Notes: generated from the letters alone by a model not told the origin. A DNA stretch of 12,339 bases from JBCDGZ01 sp038750655 (GCA_038750655.1 JBCDGZ010000184.1:1-12339); one strand, 5' to 3'; counted from the stretch's first letter, positions 1 to 8,308 are shown. Numbers and translations are program-made.

Positions 1-1
1 C

Positions 2-190
2 CGGGAGGCTTACCAAAAAGTGAAGGGCAGCATTGCCGATGGTACCTTCCAGTTCGACGGAGCACTTAAACATCAGCATGAGGGCAGCATCGGTAACCTC
101 TGTCATCAGCAGATTAAAAGCAAAATGCAGCGCATCCTGGCGCAGTTCAACTTTGAAAAAGTAGATCGACAAATTGAACAGCTGATATAA
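2..190 (+). CDS. argH: Argininosuccinate lyase, C-terminal fragment (5' end outside window)
   Basis: The frame is open from the left edge to a TAA at 188-190 and encodes the last 62 residues of a protein that begins upstream of the window. The segment contains HQHEGSIGNLC followed by an Ile/Lys/Met-rich helix and ends FEKVDRQIEQLI. This resembles the C-terminal extension of argininosuccinate lyases of Bacteroidota, which carry an HTHEGSIGNLC-like motif. The call is from memory of the family and could not be aligned. Argininosuccinate lyase cleaves argininosuccinate to arginine and fumarate in the cytoplasm, the last step of arginine synthesis. The catalytic residues lie in the missing part. 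The gene is too short here for an ORF search that needs a start codon. It is followed by a 321-base gap, so it is probably not in one operon with gltB. Another member of the fumarase/aspartase superfamily is the main alternative. Confidence 0.65.
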   Translation, partial: REAYQKVKGSIADGTFQFDGALKHQHEGSIGNLCHQQIKSKMQRILAQFNFEKVDRQIEQLI

Positions 191-511
191 CATACTGCAT
201 GGGTTTCTTGCTGGGGACAGTAGGAAGGACTCGATTTTTCAAAACAGAATAATTTTTGGAAAAAATGTGTAGTGCCACATATAAATTGGCCATTTAACCG
301 TTTAAGCAATCATTCATTAAAAATAGATTAATTCATTGTTTGGCAAAAATCGTTTCGCACAATACTATATTCTGAAAGCATGAGCATCTGACAAATTTTT
401 TTCTTATTTTTATAAACTTGCCTTCGCAGGCATACTATGAACCTACTATTACCCCAGCCCAGAAACTGGATAAACTGCGGCCCTAACCGTCATAACATTT
501 AAGTATTTCTT
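191..511. other. Intergenic region with candidate gltB promoter and leader
   Basis: This 321-base stretch between the argH-like gene and gltB has no convincing protein gene. Its middle (about 230-420) is very AT-rich and is the likely gltB promoter region. A TAAACTTG at 413-420, one mismatch from the Bacteroidota -7 consensus TAnnTTTG, lies 22 bases after TCTG at 387-390. A second weaker pair is TTTG at 339-342 with TATATTCTG at 366-374. Small dyads are ATGTG/CACAT at 265-280, TGCCT/AGGCA at 419-432 with a TCGC loop, and CCAG/CTGG at 459-469 with an AAA loop. None is followed by a T-run, so no classic intrinsic terminator is seen for the upstream gene. The promoter assignments are inference. 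Confidence 0.4.
437..502 (+). CDS. Possible 21-residue upstream ORF in the gltB leader
   Basis: An ATG at 437 opens a 21-codon frame ending in TAA at 500-502, nine bases before the gltB start. The peptide reads MNLLLPQPRNWINCGPNRHNI. It starts just after the TGCCT/AGGCA hairpin and contains the CCAG/CTGG hairpin. Its position would suit a leader peptide coupled to gltB translation. It has one Gln and no Glu, so it is not an obvious attenuator reading glutamate or glutamine levels. There is no clear ribosome binding site. An ORF this short can easily occur by chance, so this is a weak candidate. Confidence 0.2.
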   Translation: MNLLLPQPRNWINCGPNRHNI

Positions 512-3500
512 ATGCAACCTTTAGAACACCATAAAGGGAAGGGGCTTTATGTACCTGAATTAGAGAAAGACGCTTGCGGGACAGGGCTAATCGCCAACCT
601 GGATGGACAGGCGAGTCACTTGCTCATTCAGCGCGCCCTCGAAATGCTCGGTAACATGAAGCATCGCGGAGCCTCCGGCTACGAGGCTAATACTGGCGAT
701 GGGGCCGGCCTCCTCACCCGCATCGATCACGATTTCTTCGCCCAAAAATGTAAAGCCCTCAACTTTAGCCTTCCTGCCTTCGGCAGCTATGGCCTCGGCA
801 TGATCTTCTTTCCCCCCCACCCCGATCAGCACAAAGCCTGCCGCCAAGCCCTAAACCACTACATCGATGAGCTGGGCTTCGAACTGCTGGGCTACCGCAA
901 AGTCCCCGTCGACAACTCAGAGATCGGCGCTACCGCCCGAGCAGTGGAGCCCCGTATGGAACAGGTCTTCATTCGTCCCCGGCAAGCCACTGAGCCAAAA
1001 TTGCTAGAGCGGCGGTTGGTCTTGCTGAGAAAGCACGCCATTCACCAAATTTATGCACAGTATCCCCAAGTGGAGGATGATTTTTATATCGCTTCGCTCT
1101 CTTACAAAACCGTTGTCTACAAAGGGCAATTGACAGCTACCCAGCTAGGGCCCTATTTTCCCGACCTGTCCGACCCAGCCTTCCGCTCGACAATGGCACT
1201 GGTGCACTCCCGCTTTTCGACCAATACGCTGCCCAAGTGGAAGCTGGCGCAGCCCTTTCGGGTGATTGCTCACAACGGGGAGATCAATACCATTACCGGA
1301 AATGTCAACAGCTGGATCGCCCGTGAGCCGCTGCTACAGACCAGTCATTATAGTGCCGAGGAATTGAAAATGCTCAAGCCCATCTGTGGCAAGGGCCTCT
1401 CCGACTCGGGCAATTTTGATAATGTATTGGAATTTTTGGTGCAAAATGACCGCAGTATTCCCCACGCGCTCATGATGATGATCCCCGAGGCTTGGCAGCA
1501 CGATTCGCAGATGAAAGCCTGGAAGCGCGCCTTTTACCAATACCACGAAAACTTAATGGAGCCCTGGGACGGCCCGGCCTTCATCGGCTTTTCTGACGGT
1601 ATCCTCATCGGTGCAACGCTGGATCGCAACGGTCTGCGGCCTGGCCGCTACGTACTGACCGAAGATAAGACCCTGATCGCTGCCTCCGAAGCCGGAGTAA
1701 TTGATATTGATCCTGCCAGCATTGTGCTCAAAGGGCGCTTGCAAGCGGGGAAGATGCTCATCGCAGATTTGGAGGAACAACGCATCATCGGCGACGAAGA
1801 ACTCAAGCAAACCATTTGTCAGCGCCTCCCCTACCGCGATTGGCTCGACAGCTTCGCCGTTGGATTAAAAGATTTACCCACCCCCACTGAAAAAGTAAAG
1901 CGATTATCCGGTAAGAAACTGCTGAAAAGGCAACAACTTTTTGGCTATACCAAAGAAGACCTGCGCTTCATTATCGCCCCAATGATCCAGGTGGGGAAAG
2001 ACCCCATTGGTTCTATGGGTAATGATACGCCGCTGGCGGTGCTCTCGCAGTTTTCGCAGCATCCCGCCAATTATTTCAAGCAGCTTTTCGCCCAAGTTAC
2101 CAATCCGCCTATCGACCCCATTCGGGAGCGCTCGTACATGTCGCTGCACAGCATCTTGGGCAGCAGTAGTAATATTTTAGATCAACAACCGGAATATGCC
2201 CGTAGCCTACGGCTGAAGCAACCGGTACTCAAGAATAAAGACCTGGCCAGAATTAAGGCCAATCAACATCCTTATTTTAAGAGCAGCAGTATCCCGCTGG
2301 TCTATGCCCACGATAGTACACTGGAAGCAGCGCTGGATCAGCTCTGCGCGCAGGCCGAAAGGCGCGTGCGCGAAGGCTGTAACCTCCTCCTCCTCTCGGA
2401 TCGAGAAGCGAGTCAAGAGCAGGTACCAGTCCCCACCCTACTGGCCGTAGGGGCTATTCACCATCACCTCATCGATAAAGCACTGCGGATGCAATGTGCG
2501 CTAATCGTTGAAGGAGGGGATGTTAGAGAGGTGCAGCATTTCGCTACGCTCATCAGCTATGGCGCGGATGCCATCAATCCCTATGTGGCGCTGGATAGCA
2601 TTGCCCAGCTGAAGAAAATGGGCATATTGGATCAACAGCAGCCACTCAAAAAATTGACAGACACCTACATTAAAGCGGTTGGAAAGGGCTTGCTTAAGGT
2701 CATGTCGAAAATTGGAATTTCAACGTTGCACTCTTATAAAGGGGCGCAGATTTTTGAGATTCTGGGCTTAAATAGTAAGGTGGTGAAGCGTTGTTTTCGG
2801 GGAACGATTTCCCGAATCGAGGGGATTGGTTTTGAGGGCTTGGAAAAAGAAATTCGGGCGCGCCATCGACTGGCCTACTCGGTTATAAGCCACCTCGAAG
2901 AAGGCGGACTGTACCAATGGCGGCAGCGCGGCGAATATCATCTGCTCAATCCGCAAAGTATTCACCTCTTACAACACGCTACCCAAGGTAATCAATATGA
3001 GGTTTACAAAAAATACGCCCGCCTCATCAATCGACAAAGCGAACAAGCTTGTACCCTAAGAGGCTTGCTGGAATTCAAAAAGGGGCCAGCCATTCCGATT
3101 GAGGAGGTGGAGCCGGTGGAGCATATTCTGCGGCGCTTTGCGACCGGGGCCATGTCTTTTGGCTCCATTTCCCACGAGGCCCACAGTACGCTAGCCATCG
3201 CTATGAACCGTATTGGTGGGAAGAGCAATAGCGGCGAAGGCGGCGAGGACGAATCGCGCTACCAGCCTAAGGATAACGGCGATTCCGAGCGTTCGGCCAC
3301 CAAGCAGGTGGCCTCCGGCCGCTTTGGAGTGACCAGCTACTACCTCAGCCAAGCCGACGAGCTACAGATCAAAATGGCGCAGGGGGCTAAACCCGGCGAA
3401 GGGGGCCAGCTGCCCGGTCATAAGGTCGACGCCTGGATTGGCCGAGTACGGCACTCCACGCCAGGCGTCGGGCTGATTTCTCCGCCGCCCCACCACGACA

Positions 3501-5038
3501 TCTACTCCATCGAAGACCTGGCCCAGCTGATCTTTGACCTCAAAAACGCCAACCGCGAGGCCCGCATCAATGTCAAACTAGTCTCTAAAGCTGGGGTCGG
3601 CATCATCGCCTCGGGGGTGGCTAAAGCCCACGCCGATGCTATCCTTATCTCTGGACACGACGGAGGCACCGGGGCCTCTCCCCTCACCTCCATCCGCCAC
3701 GCTGGCCTTCCCTGGGAGCTGGGCCTAGCCGAAGCGCAACAAACCCTCCTGCGCAACAAACTCCGCGACCGCGTCACCCTGCAAACCGACGGCCAACTGC
3801 GCACTGGCCGCGACCTGGCCATCGCTACGCTGCTCGGCGCCGAAGAGTGGGGCATTGCCACGGCCGCCCTCATCGTTGAAGGCTGCATCATGATGCGCAA
3901 ATGCCACCTCAACACCTGCCCCGTCGGCATCGCGACCCAGGACCCCAAACTGCGCAAGCGCTTCGCGGGTAAAGTGGAGCACTTGATTAATTTTTTCACC
4001 TTCCTTGCTCAAGACCTGCGAGAGATCATGGCCCAGCTGGGTTTCCGTACGGTAAATGAGATGGTAGGAAGGGTAGATAAGCTGCAAGCTAAACCAGACG
4101 TTAAGCACTGGAAATACCAGCACCTTGACCTCAGTCCGATCCTTCATCAGCAGTCGGGAGCCGAAGGCCTGGGGCAGTACAAGCAGATTGAACAGGATCA
4201 TGGTTTGGAGGCACAGCTCGACTGGAAATTGATTGAATACGCCCGTCCGGCGCTAGAGGAAGGCCGGGGCGTACAGCGTGTTTTTTCGATTAAAAATACG
4301 GATCGGGCGGTCGGTACGATGCTTTCGCACGAGATTTCGAGACGCTATCAGAGTCAGGGCCTTCCAGAACATACCATTCAATTTCGCTTTCGAGGGTCGG
4401 CGGGGCAGAGCTTTGCGGCCTTCGGCGCCAATGGCTTGCTGTTTACCCTGGAAGGAGAGGCCAATGACTATTTTGGCAAGGGCCTGTCTGGCGCACGATT
4501 GATTGCCTGCCCCGATCGGGAAGCGAGTTTTGAGGCCCATGAGCACATCATCATCGGTAATGTCGCCCTTTATGGTGCCACCTCTGGTACTGCCTACATC
4601 AAAGGGCAGGCGGGGGAACGCTTTGCCGTTCGCAACTCTGGGGTAGTAGCTGTCGTTGAGGGCATTGGCGATCACGGCTGTGAGTACATGACCGGAGGCA
4701 CGGTGCTGGTGCTCGGTAGTACCGGCCGCAACTTTGCTGCGGGTATGAGCGGTGGCATCGCTTACATCTATGATCAACAAGGGCAGTTTGCCCCCAACTG
4801 CAACATGGAAACCGTAGAGCTAGAAGTTCCCCAGGAAGAAGATTTAGAGACGATTAGGAAAATGGTTCGCGATCATTTCCATTACACCAGCAGTTCCTAT
4901 GCTCTGGATATTTTGAACAGCTGGGACAAGTGCGCCCCTCATTTCATCAAAGTTATGCCGAAGGACTACAAAGCAGCACTGGCCAGAAAGCAAGACGAAC
5001 TTTCGGAGGAGGCCACCCCTCAAGCCAGTCATTATTAA
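512..5038 (+). CDS. gltB: Glutamate synthase (NADPH) large subunit
   Basis: This is the alpha subunit of GOGAT. It hydrolyses glutamine, channels the ammonia to 2-oxoglutarate and forms glutamate on FMN with electrons from GltD, in the cytoplasm. The 1508 residues match the usual length of about 1500. The N-terminal nucleophile is Cys22 (DACGTG), so a 21-residue propeptide is expected to be cleaved; this also supports the ATG at 512. The glutaminase domain (22 to about 430) has HNGEIN at 254-259 and RNGLRP at 372-377. A central domain (about 470-780) carries GSMGNDTP. The FMN synthase domain (about 835-1200) has GEGGED at 908-913, MAQGAKPGEGG from 955 and the 3Fe-4S cysteines C1125, C1131 and C1136 (CX5CX4C). 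The GXGXG domain spans about 1270-1460. Position 1026 is Lys where a Glu is expected (VSKAGVG). The frame is intact. gltD follows after 19 bases. Confidence 0.97.
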   Translation: MQPLEHHKGKGLYVPELEKDACGTGLIANLDGQASHLLIQRALEMLGNMKHRGASGYEANTGDGAGLLTRIDHDFFAQKCKALNFSLPAFGSYGLGMIFFPPHPDQHKACRQALNHYIDELGFELLGYRKVPVDNSEIGATARAVEPRMEQVFIRPRQATEPKLLERRLVLLRKHAIHQIYAQYPQVEDDFYIASLSYKTVVYKGQLTATQLGPYFPDLSDPAFRSTMALVHSRFSTNTLPKWKLAQPFRVIAHNGEINTITGNVNSWIAREPLLQTSHYSAEELKMLKPICGKGLSDSGNFDNVLEFLVQNDRSIPHALMMMIPEAWQHDSQMKAWKRAFYQYHENLMEPWDGPAFIGFSDGILIGATLDRNGLRPGRYVLTEDKTLIAASEAGVIDIDPASIVLKGRLQAGKMLIADLEEQRIIGDEELKQTICQRLPYRDWLDSFAVGLKDLPTPTEKVKRLSGKKLLKRQQLFGYTKEDLRFIIAPMIQVGKDPIGSMGNDTPLAVLSQFSQHPANYFKQLFAQVTNPPIDPIRERSYMSLHSILGSSSNILDQQPEYARSLRLKQPVLKNKDLARIKANQHPYFKSSSIPLVYAHDSTLEAALDQLCAQAERRVREGCNLLLLSDREASQEQVPVPTLLAVGAIHHHLIDKALRMQCALIVEGGDVREVQHFATLISYGADAINPYVALDSIAQLKKMGILDQQQPLKKLTDTYIKAVGKGLLKVMSKIGISTLHSYKGAQIFEILGLNSKVVKRCFRGTISRIEGIGFEGLEKEIRARHRLAYSVISHLEEGGLYQWRQRGEYHLLNPQSIHLLQHATQGNQYEVYKKYARLINRQSEQACTLRGLLEFKKGPAIPIEEVEPVEHILRRFATGAMSFGSISHEAHSTLAIAMNRIGGKSNSGEGGEDESRYQPKDNGDSERSATKQVASGRFGVTSYYLSQADELQIKMAQGAKPGEGGQLPGHKVDAWIGRVRHSTPGVGLISPPPHHDIYSIEDLAQLIFDLKNANREARINVKLVSKAGVGIIASGVAKAHADAILISGHDGGTGASPLTSIRHAGLPWELGLAEAQQTLLRNKLRDRVTLQTDGQLRTGRDLAIATLLGAEEWGIATAALIVEGCIMMRKCHLNTCPVGIATQDPKLRKRFAGKVEHLINFFTFLAQDLREIMAQLGFRTVNEMVGRVDKLQAKPDVKHWKYQHLDLSPILHQQSGAEGLGQYKQIEQDHGLEAQLDWKLIEYARPALEEGRGVQRVFSIKNTDRAVGTMLSHEISRRYQSQGLPEHTIQFRFRGSAGQSFAAFGANGLLFTLEGEANDYFGKGLSGARLIACPDREASFEAHEHIIIGNVALYGATSGTAYIKGQAGERFAVRNSGVVAVVEGIGDHGCEYMTGGTVLVLGSTGRNFAAGMSGGIAYIYDQQGQFAPNCNMETVELEVPQEEDLETIRKMVRDHFHYTSSSYALDILNSWDKCAPHFIKVMPKDYKAALARKQDELSEEATPQASHY

Positions 5039-5057
5039 TCAAAACAGCACTACAGCA

Positions 5058-6524
5058 ATGGGAGATCACAAAGGATTTATGAAATACAAACGCGAGCTGC
5101 CCAAGTCGCGTAAGGTCGAAGAGCGCATCAAGGATTATAGAGACATTTATTCGACCTTGTCAGATCATAAAGTAGAGCAGCAAGCAGCCCGCTGTATGGA
5201 TTGCGGCGTCGCCTTTTGCCACCACGGTTGTCCGCTGGGCAATCTGATTCCAGCCTTCAATGATGCCATTCATCAGCAAGACTGGAAGCTGGCTTATGAG
5301 GTATTAAATGAGACCAATAATTTTCCAGAATTTACCGGCCGCATCTGTCCTGCTCCCTGCGAGGCGGCCTGTGTGCTGGGCATCAATCAATCTCCCGTTA
5401 CCATCGAGAATATAGAGCGGCATATCATCGAAATGGCCTTCAAAAACGACTGGGTCAAGGTCCCCAAAGTGACCAAGCGCAGTGGGAAGCGGGTGGCCGT
5501 TATTGGTTCGGGGCCAGCCGGCCTAGCGGCAGCCGAACAGTTGAATAAAGCCGGTCATCTGGTCAGCGTCTACGAGCGCAGCGATCGCCCCGGCGGCCTG
5601 CTGCGCTACGGCATCCCGGATTTCAAGCTAGAGAAATGGGTGCTCGATCGGCGTATCGCGCTGATGGAAGCGGCAGGCATTCGCTTTATTACCAATGCCC
5701 ATGTCGGCCAAGACGTCGAAGTGCAGCAACTGCTAGCGGAGTACGATGCGCTGGTGCTCTGCGGCGGGGCCAGCCAGGCGCGCGACCTGGCCATTCCAGG
5801 TCGGGAGCTAGAGGGCGTCCACTTGGCGATGGATTTTTTGGAGCAGAGCAATCGCCGGGTCGCGGGCGACCAAATTACCGAGGGGCGGGCCATCTTGGCG
5901 ACGCAGAAGCAGGTGGTGGTCATTGGTGGTGGAGATACAGGAGCCGATTGTATGGGGACTTCGCATCGGCAGCAAGCCAGTAAGGTTACCCAGATTGAGT
6001 TACTGGCCAAGCCGCCGGCCGAGCGCGATGCTTCGACGCCCTGGCCCTTGTGGCCGATGCAGCTGCGGGAGTCCTCTTCGCACGAAGAAGGTGGCGAACG
6101 GCACTGGGCGATGATGACCAAAGCTTTTCTGGGGGACGAGTGGGGGCGCTTGCGGGCCTTGCAGATTGTGGATGTGGAGTGGCAGCCATCGGCGGCGGGT
6201 ACGCCGGGCAGCCTGCGGGAGATTGAAGGTAGCGAGCGGGAATTGCCTTGTGAGCTGGCGCTGCTGGCCATTGGATTCTTGCGACCACCTTTTGCGGGCT
6301 TATTGGAGCAATTGGGTGTGGAGCTGGATAAACGAGGTAATGTCAAAGCGGAAGATTTTAGAACGAATGTGGAGAAGGTATTTGTGGCAGGAGATATGCA
6401 GCGTGGACAGTCGCTGGTGGTTTGGGCCATCAGTGAAGGTCGTGAAGCGGCCAAAGCGGTGGATCGCTTCTTGATGGGCAGCTCGGAATTGGAAAGTAAA
6501 GCAGGGTCGATACTAAGGGTTTAA
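5058..6524 (+). CDS. gltD: Glutamate synthase (NADPH) small subunit
   Basis: This is the beta subunit of GOGAT. It takes electrons from NADPH through FAD and passes them by 4Fe-4S clusters to the FMN and 3Fe-4S centres of GltB. The 488-residue length is typical. Two cysteine groups lie near the N-terminus: C46, C49, C54 and C58 (CMDCGVAFCHHGC), and C97, C101 and C105 (CPAPCEAAC). The FAD-binding glycine motif is GSGPAG at 150-155. The NADPH-binding motif is GGGDTG at 290-295. The C-terminal FAD contact is the VFVAGDMQRGQSLVVWAISEG segment common to this family. The start at 5058 gives MGDHKGF, matching the family's MGxxxGF beginning; the next ATG at 5079 would cut that off. It lies 19 bases after gltB and is probably co-transcribed. 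The stop is followed almost at once by a gene remnant rather than an obvious terminator. Confidence 0.96.
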   Translation: MGDHKGFMKYKRELPKSRKVEERIKDYRDIYSTLSDHKVEQQAARCMDCGVAFCHHGCPLGNLIPAFNDAIHQQDWKLAYEVLNETNNFPEFTGRICPAPCEAACVLGINQSPVTIENIERHIIEMAFKNDWVKVPKVTKRSGKRVAVIGSGPAGLAAAEQLNKAGHLVSVYERSDRPGGLLRYGIPDFKLEKWVLDRRIALMEAAGIRFITNAHVGQDVEVQQLLAEYDALVLCGGASQARDLAIPGRELEGVHLAMDFLEQSNRRVAGDQITEGRAILATQKQVVVIGGGDTGADCMGTSHRQQASKVTQIELLAKPPAERDASTPWPLWPMQLRESSSHEEGGERHWAMMTKAFLGDEWGRLRALQIVDVEWQPSAAGTPGSLREIEGSERELPCELALLAIGFLRPPFAGLLEQLGVELDKRGNVKAEDFRTNVEKVFVAGDMQRGQSLVVWAISEGREAAKAVDRFLMGSSELESKAGSILRV

Positions 6525-6759
6525 GGAGAAGAACAATCCCCCCGGTCACCATCGCTTCGAAATCACAGCGCTGGATGGCAATCTGACTGAACTCCAACAC
6601 ACCATCGATATGCAGGCCCAGGGGACGGGAATACTGGCCTGGTTGCTGGCCGTTCGCTGGCTCCACGATGCCCTCATCGAAGATGCTTTCGATAAGGTAG
6701 AAAATCATTTTCAACAACAAAAAAGAAGACTTCCTAGAGCCTGTGGGTCAAAGTTTTAA
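6517..6759 (+). pseudogene. 5'-truncated coding remnant, probable SRPBCC-type C-terminal half
   Basis: After the in-frame TAA at 6514-6516 this frame is open to a TAA at 6757-6759, about 80 codons, overlapping the last codons of gltD in another frame. It has no ATG, GTG or TTG near its beginning; the first ATG is at 6609 and would leave only about 50 residues. From about 6538 the translation looks like real protein: HHRFEITALDGNLTELQHTI, then a Trp/Leu-rich stretch, then WLHDALIEDAFDKVENHF. A beta-strand pair followed by a C-terminal helix with HDALIED fits SRPBCC/polyketide-cyclase-like proteins of about 150 residues, with the first half missing. The family call is from memory and uncertain. 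The coding-like section begins within about 15 bases of the gltD stop, suggesting that a deletion joined gltD to the middle of a former neighbour. A short expressed ORF starting at 6609 is the alternative. Confidence 0.5.
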
Positions 6760-6766
6760 GGCGTTT

Positions 6767-6800
6767 TTTGCAGTAAATCAATGCTTAATTATTAACTTTA
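6767..6800 (+). promoter_or_regulatory. Candidate Bacteroidota-type promoter for the lipoprotein gene
   Basis: TTTG at 6767-6770 is followed after 22 bases by TAACTTTA at 6793-6800, one mismatch from TAnnTTTG. The surrounding 60 bases are AT-rich and lie just upstream of the lipoprotein start at 6829. The spacing is slightly longer than the usual 19-21 bases, so this is a plausible but unproven site. Confidence 0.3.
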
Positions 6801-6828
6801 TAAAGCTTGATACTCAATTACGCCTCAC

Positions 6829-8265
6829 ATGAAAAGAACACTACTCCCTCTCCTGCTACTCTGTAGCCTCTACGCTTGTAACTCCGAGTCCCCCAACGCC
6901 TCTCCCCCCCCCTCCGACGATACTTTGATCGACATCGAATATCCCGAAGTCTACGAATTGGCCAATATCATTCTGGCCCTGACGGACTACGGAAAGACGG
7001 ATAAATGGGAGGTGCGCAAGGATTTCCCCTATTACGAAGAAGTCATGGAATACTTCGCCCCCGTCGAGGACCATCCGCTGTTGGACTCGGCCAGCTACTC
7101 GCGAAAACGCTGGAAAGAATACCTCTCTTTCCGCACCGACGCCTACGCTTTTCAATTTGATGAAAAAGGTACCCTGCACCGTCAAAATGAATTCTATGCT
7201 TTCCCGCCCGTGCAGGCCTTCGACAAACACCTTGCGCTAATCGAAGACTTTGCTCGGCAATCAAAGTACCGGGAATTTTACCAATCCCATCAAGCCTTTT
7301 ACCAGCAGATGATAAAAAACTGCCGCGAAGAGGCGATGCTGGATTTGATGCAGGATTTTTTGGTGGAAGAATACGGTAATTTTCTAGCCGACCAGCAGTA
7401 CATCATTGTCATCTCTCCCTTCGTTTATGCTCAGCAATTGCAGCGGGAGATCGATTCCCTAACCACTTGTAACTTTCCAGCCGTCGCCGATGCCGTAGCG
7501 GCGGGAGGCGTCTCCACAGCCATTGACGATCGAGTGAAAGACCTGCTATCCGTCTTTACAGAAATGGATCACGCTTATGTGAACCCCACTACGGAGCGCT
7601 ACGGAAAAGAGGTGGCGGAAAAATTTGACGGGGCCCTTTGGCGCACCGAAAAAGCAGGCTATGAGTCGGGCAATGCCACTTTCGATGAGTACATGACCTG
7701 GGCCACTTTCTCTGTATTTGTTGCCAGCAAGTTTCCTGAGCAAGCCCAAGAACTCCATTATATCCTGGATAATACCATGTACAATCGGGGCTTCCCCTAC
7801 TTCTATCCTTTTGCTCAACAGTTGCTGGAATTGTATGCCCAAAAGCAGCCATCGCAAGGTCTCAAAGACCTCTACCCTGCCTTATTGAACTGGACCGCTC
7901 AGGTGCAGCCAGCGCTGTCCCGCCCGATGATCCGTACGCCCGAGGATTCTTTGCTCATCGCCTTTACCCCACAAACGCCCGTTGACATTACCTTCACTGA
8001 AGCATTGACCCCAAGTGACCGCTTCATGGCCCTCATCGAAGACAATAAATCCGTTCTTGATACGCTCTACATTGACGCCGAGGAGCATCAACTCCGCTGG
8101 ATGGAGGGAAACAAGGGCTTTTCTCTTAACATTCCACTCCCTGCGGACAGAAAACAGCTCTACTTGACTTTTAACTGGGGAGGTGTTCATCCTGCTTTGA
8201 ATGGAGAGAATGGAATGACTTTAAGGAGTAATAGCTATATTCGTTTGGTGAATTCGGAGCAGTAA
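6829..8265 (+). CDS. Lipoprotein of unknown function, possibly DUF4932-like
   Basis: The 478-residue product begins with a lipoprotein signal peptide: MKRT, a Leu-rich core and the lipobox LYAC with the lipidated cysteine at 17. It should sit on the periplasmic face of a membrane or on the cell surface. A low-complexity linker with PPP at 26-28 is encoded by a run of nine C at 6904-6912. The body is rich in aromatic and acidic residues, without further membrane segments. At 244-253 it reads TEMDHAYVNP. This looks like a worn form of the HEFxHxFVNP segment of DUF4932-type putative zinc peptidases of Bacteroidota, keeping only the second histidine. Length (about 450) and lipid anchor also fit. 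The family link is inference from memory. The last 100 residues appear beta-rich. It may share a transcript with the next gene, 43 bases downstream. No substrate or function can be assigned. Confidence 0.75.
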   Translation: MKRTLLPLLLLCSLYACNSESPNASPPPSDDTLIDIEYPEVYELANIILALTDYGKTDKWEVRKDFPYYEEVMEYFAPVEDHPLLDSASYSRKRWKEYLSFRTDAYAFQFDEKGTLHRQNEFYAFPPVQAFDKHLALIEDFARQSKYREFYQSHQAFYQQMIKNCREEAMLDLMQDFLVEEYGNFLADQQYIIVISPFVYAQQLQREIDSLTTCNFPAVADAVAAGGVSTAIDDRVKDLLSVFTEMDHAYVNPTTERYGKEVAEKFDGALWRTEKAGYESGNATFDEYMTWATFSVFVASKFPEQAQELHYILDNTMYNRGFPYFYPFAQQLLELYAQKQPSQGLKDLYPALLNWTAQVQPALSRPMIRTPEDSLLIAFTPQTPVDITFTEALTPSDRFMALIEDNKSVLDTLYIDAEEHQLRWMEGNKGFSLNIPLPADRKQLYLTFNWGGVHPALNGENGMTLRSNSYIRLVNSEQ

Positions 8266-8308
8266 GGCTTTATGGCGATTCCGTACTAACAAAAAATAAA
8301 GCACCTAC

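Noticed and set aside
26..102. Repeated GGGCAGCAT at 26-34 and 83-91.
   Set aside because: Both copies encode Gly-Ser-Ile within the argH-like frame and are most simply coincidence of codon use.
265..280. ATGTG/CACAT dyad as a terminator of the argH-like gene.
   Set aside because: The stem is only five A/T-rich base pairs with no T-run after it, so a terminator cannot be supported.
106..309. Minus-strand ORF of 67 codons over the argH end and the intergenic gap.
   Set aside because: It overlaps the real argH-like frame, is rich in Cys and Ser without any motif, and runs into the AT-rich promoter region.
3540..3980. C-rich patch in gltB compared with the AT-richer stretch near 2640-2840, as a possible sign of recombination.
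   Set aside because: The C-rich part encodes the most conserved part of the enzyme and the frame is normal; changes in codon use within a long gene do not by themselves show transfer.
3502..3999. Long minus-strand ORF inside gltB (165 codons).
   Set aside because: It is a shadow of the GC-rich FMN and iron-sulfur section of gltB; the composition is Arg/Ser/Pro-rich and shows no domain.
5606..6454. Long minus-strand ORF inside gltD (282 codons).
   Set aside because: It is antisense to a clear GltD with all its motifs; the product is Ser/Pro-rich and without family features.
6430..6720. Minus-strand ORF of 96 codons across the end of gltD and the following gap.
   Set aside because: The plus-strand frame at 6532-6756 reads much more like protein, so this looks like its shadow.
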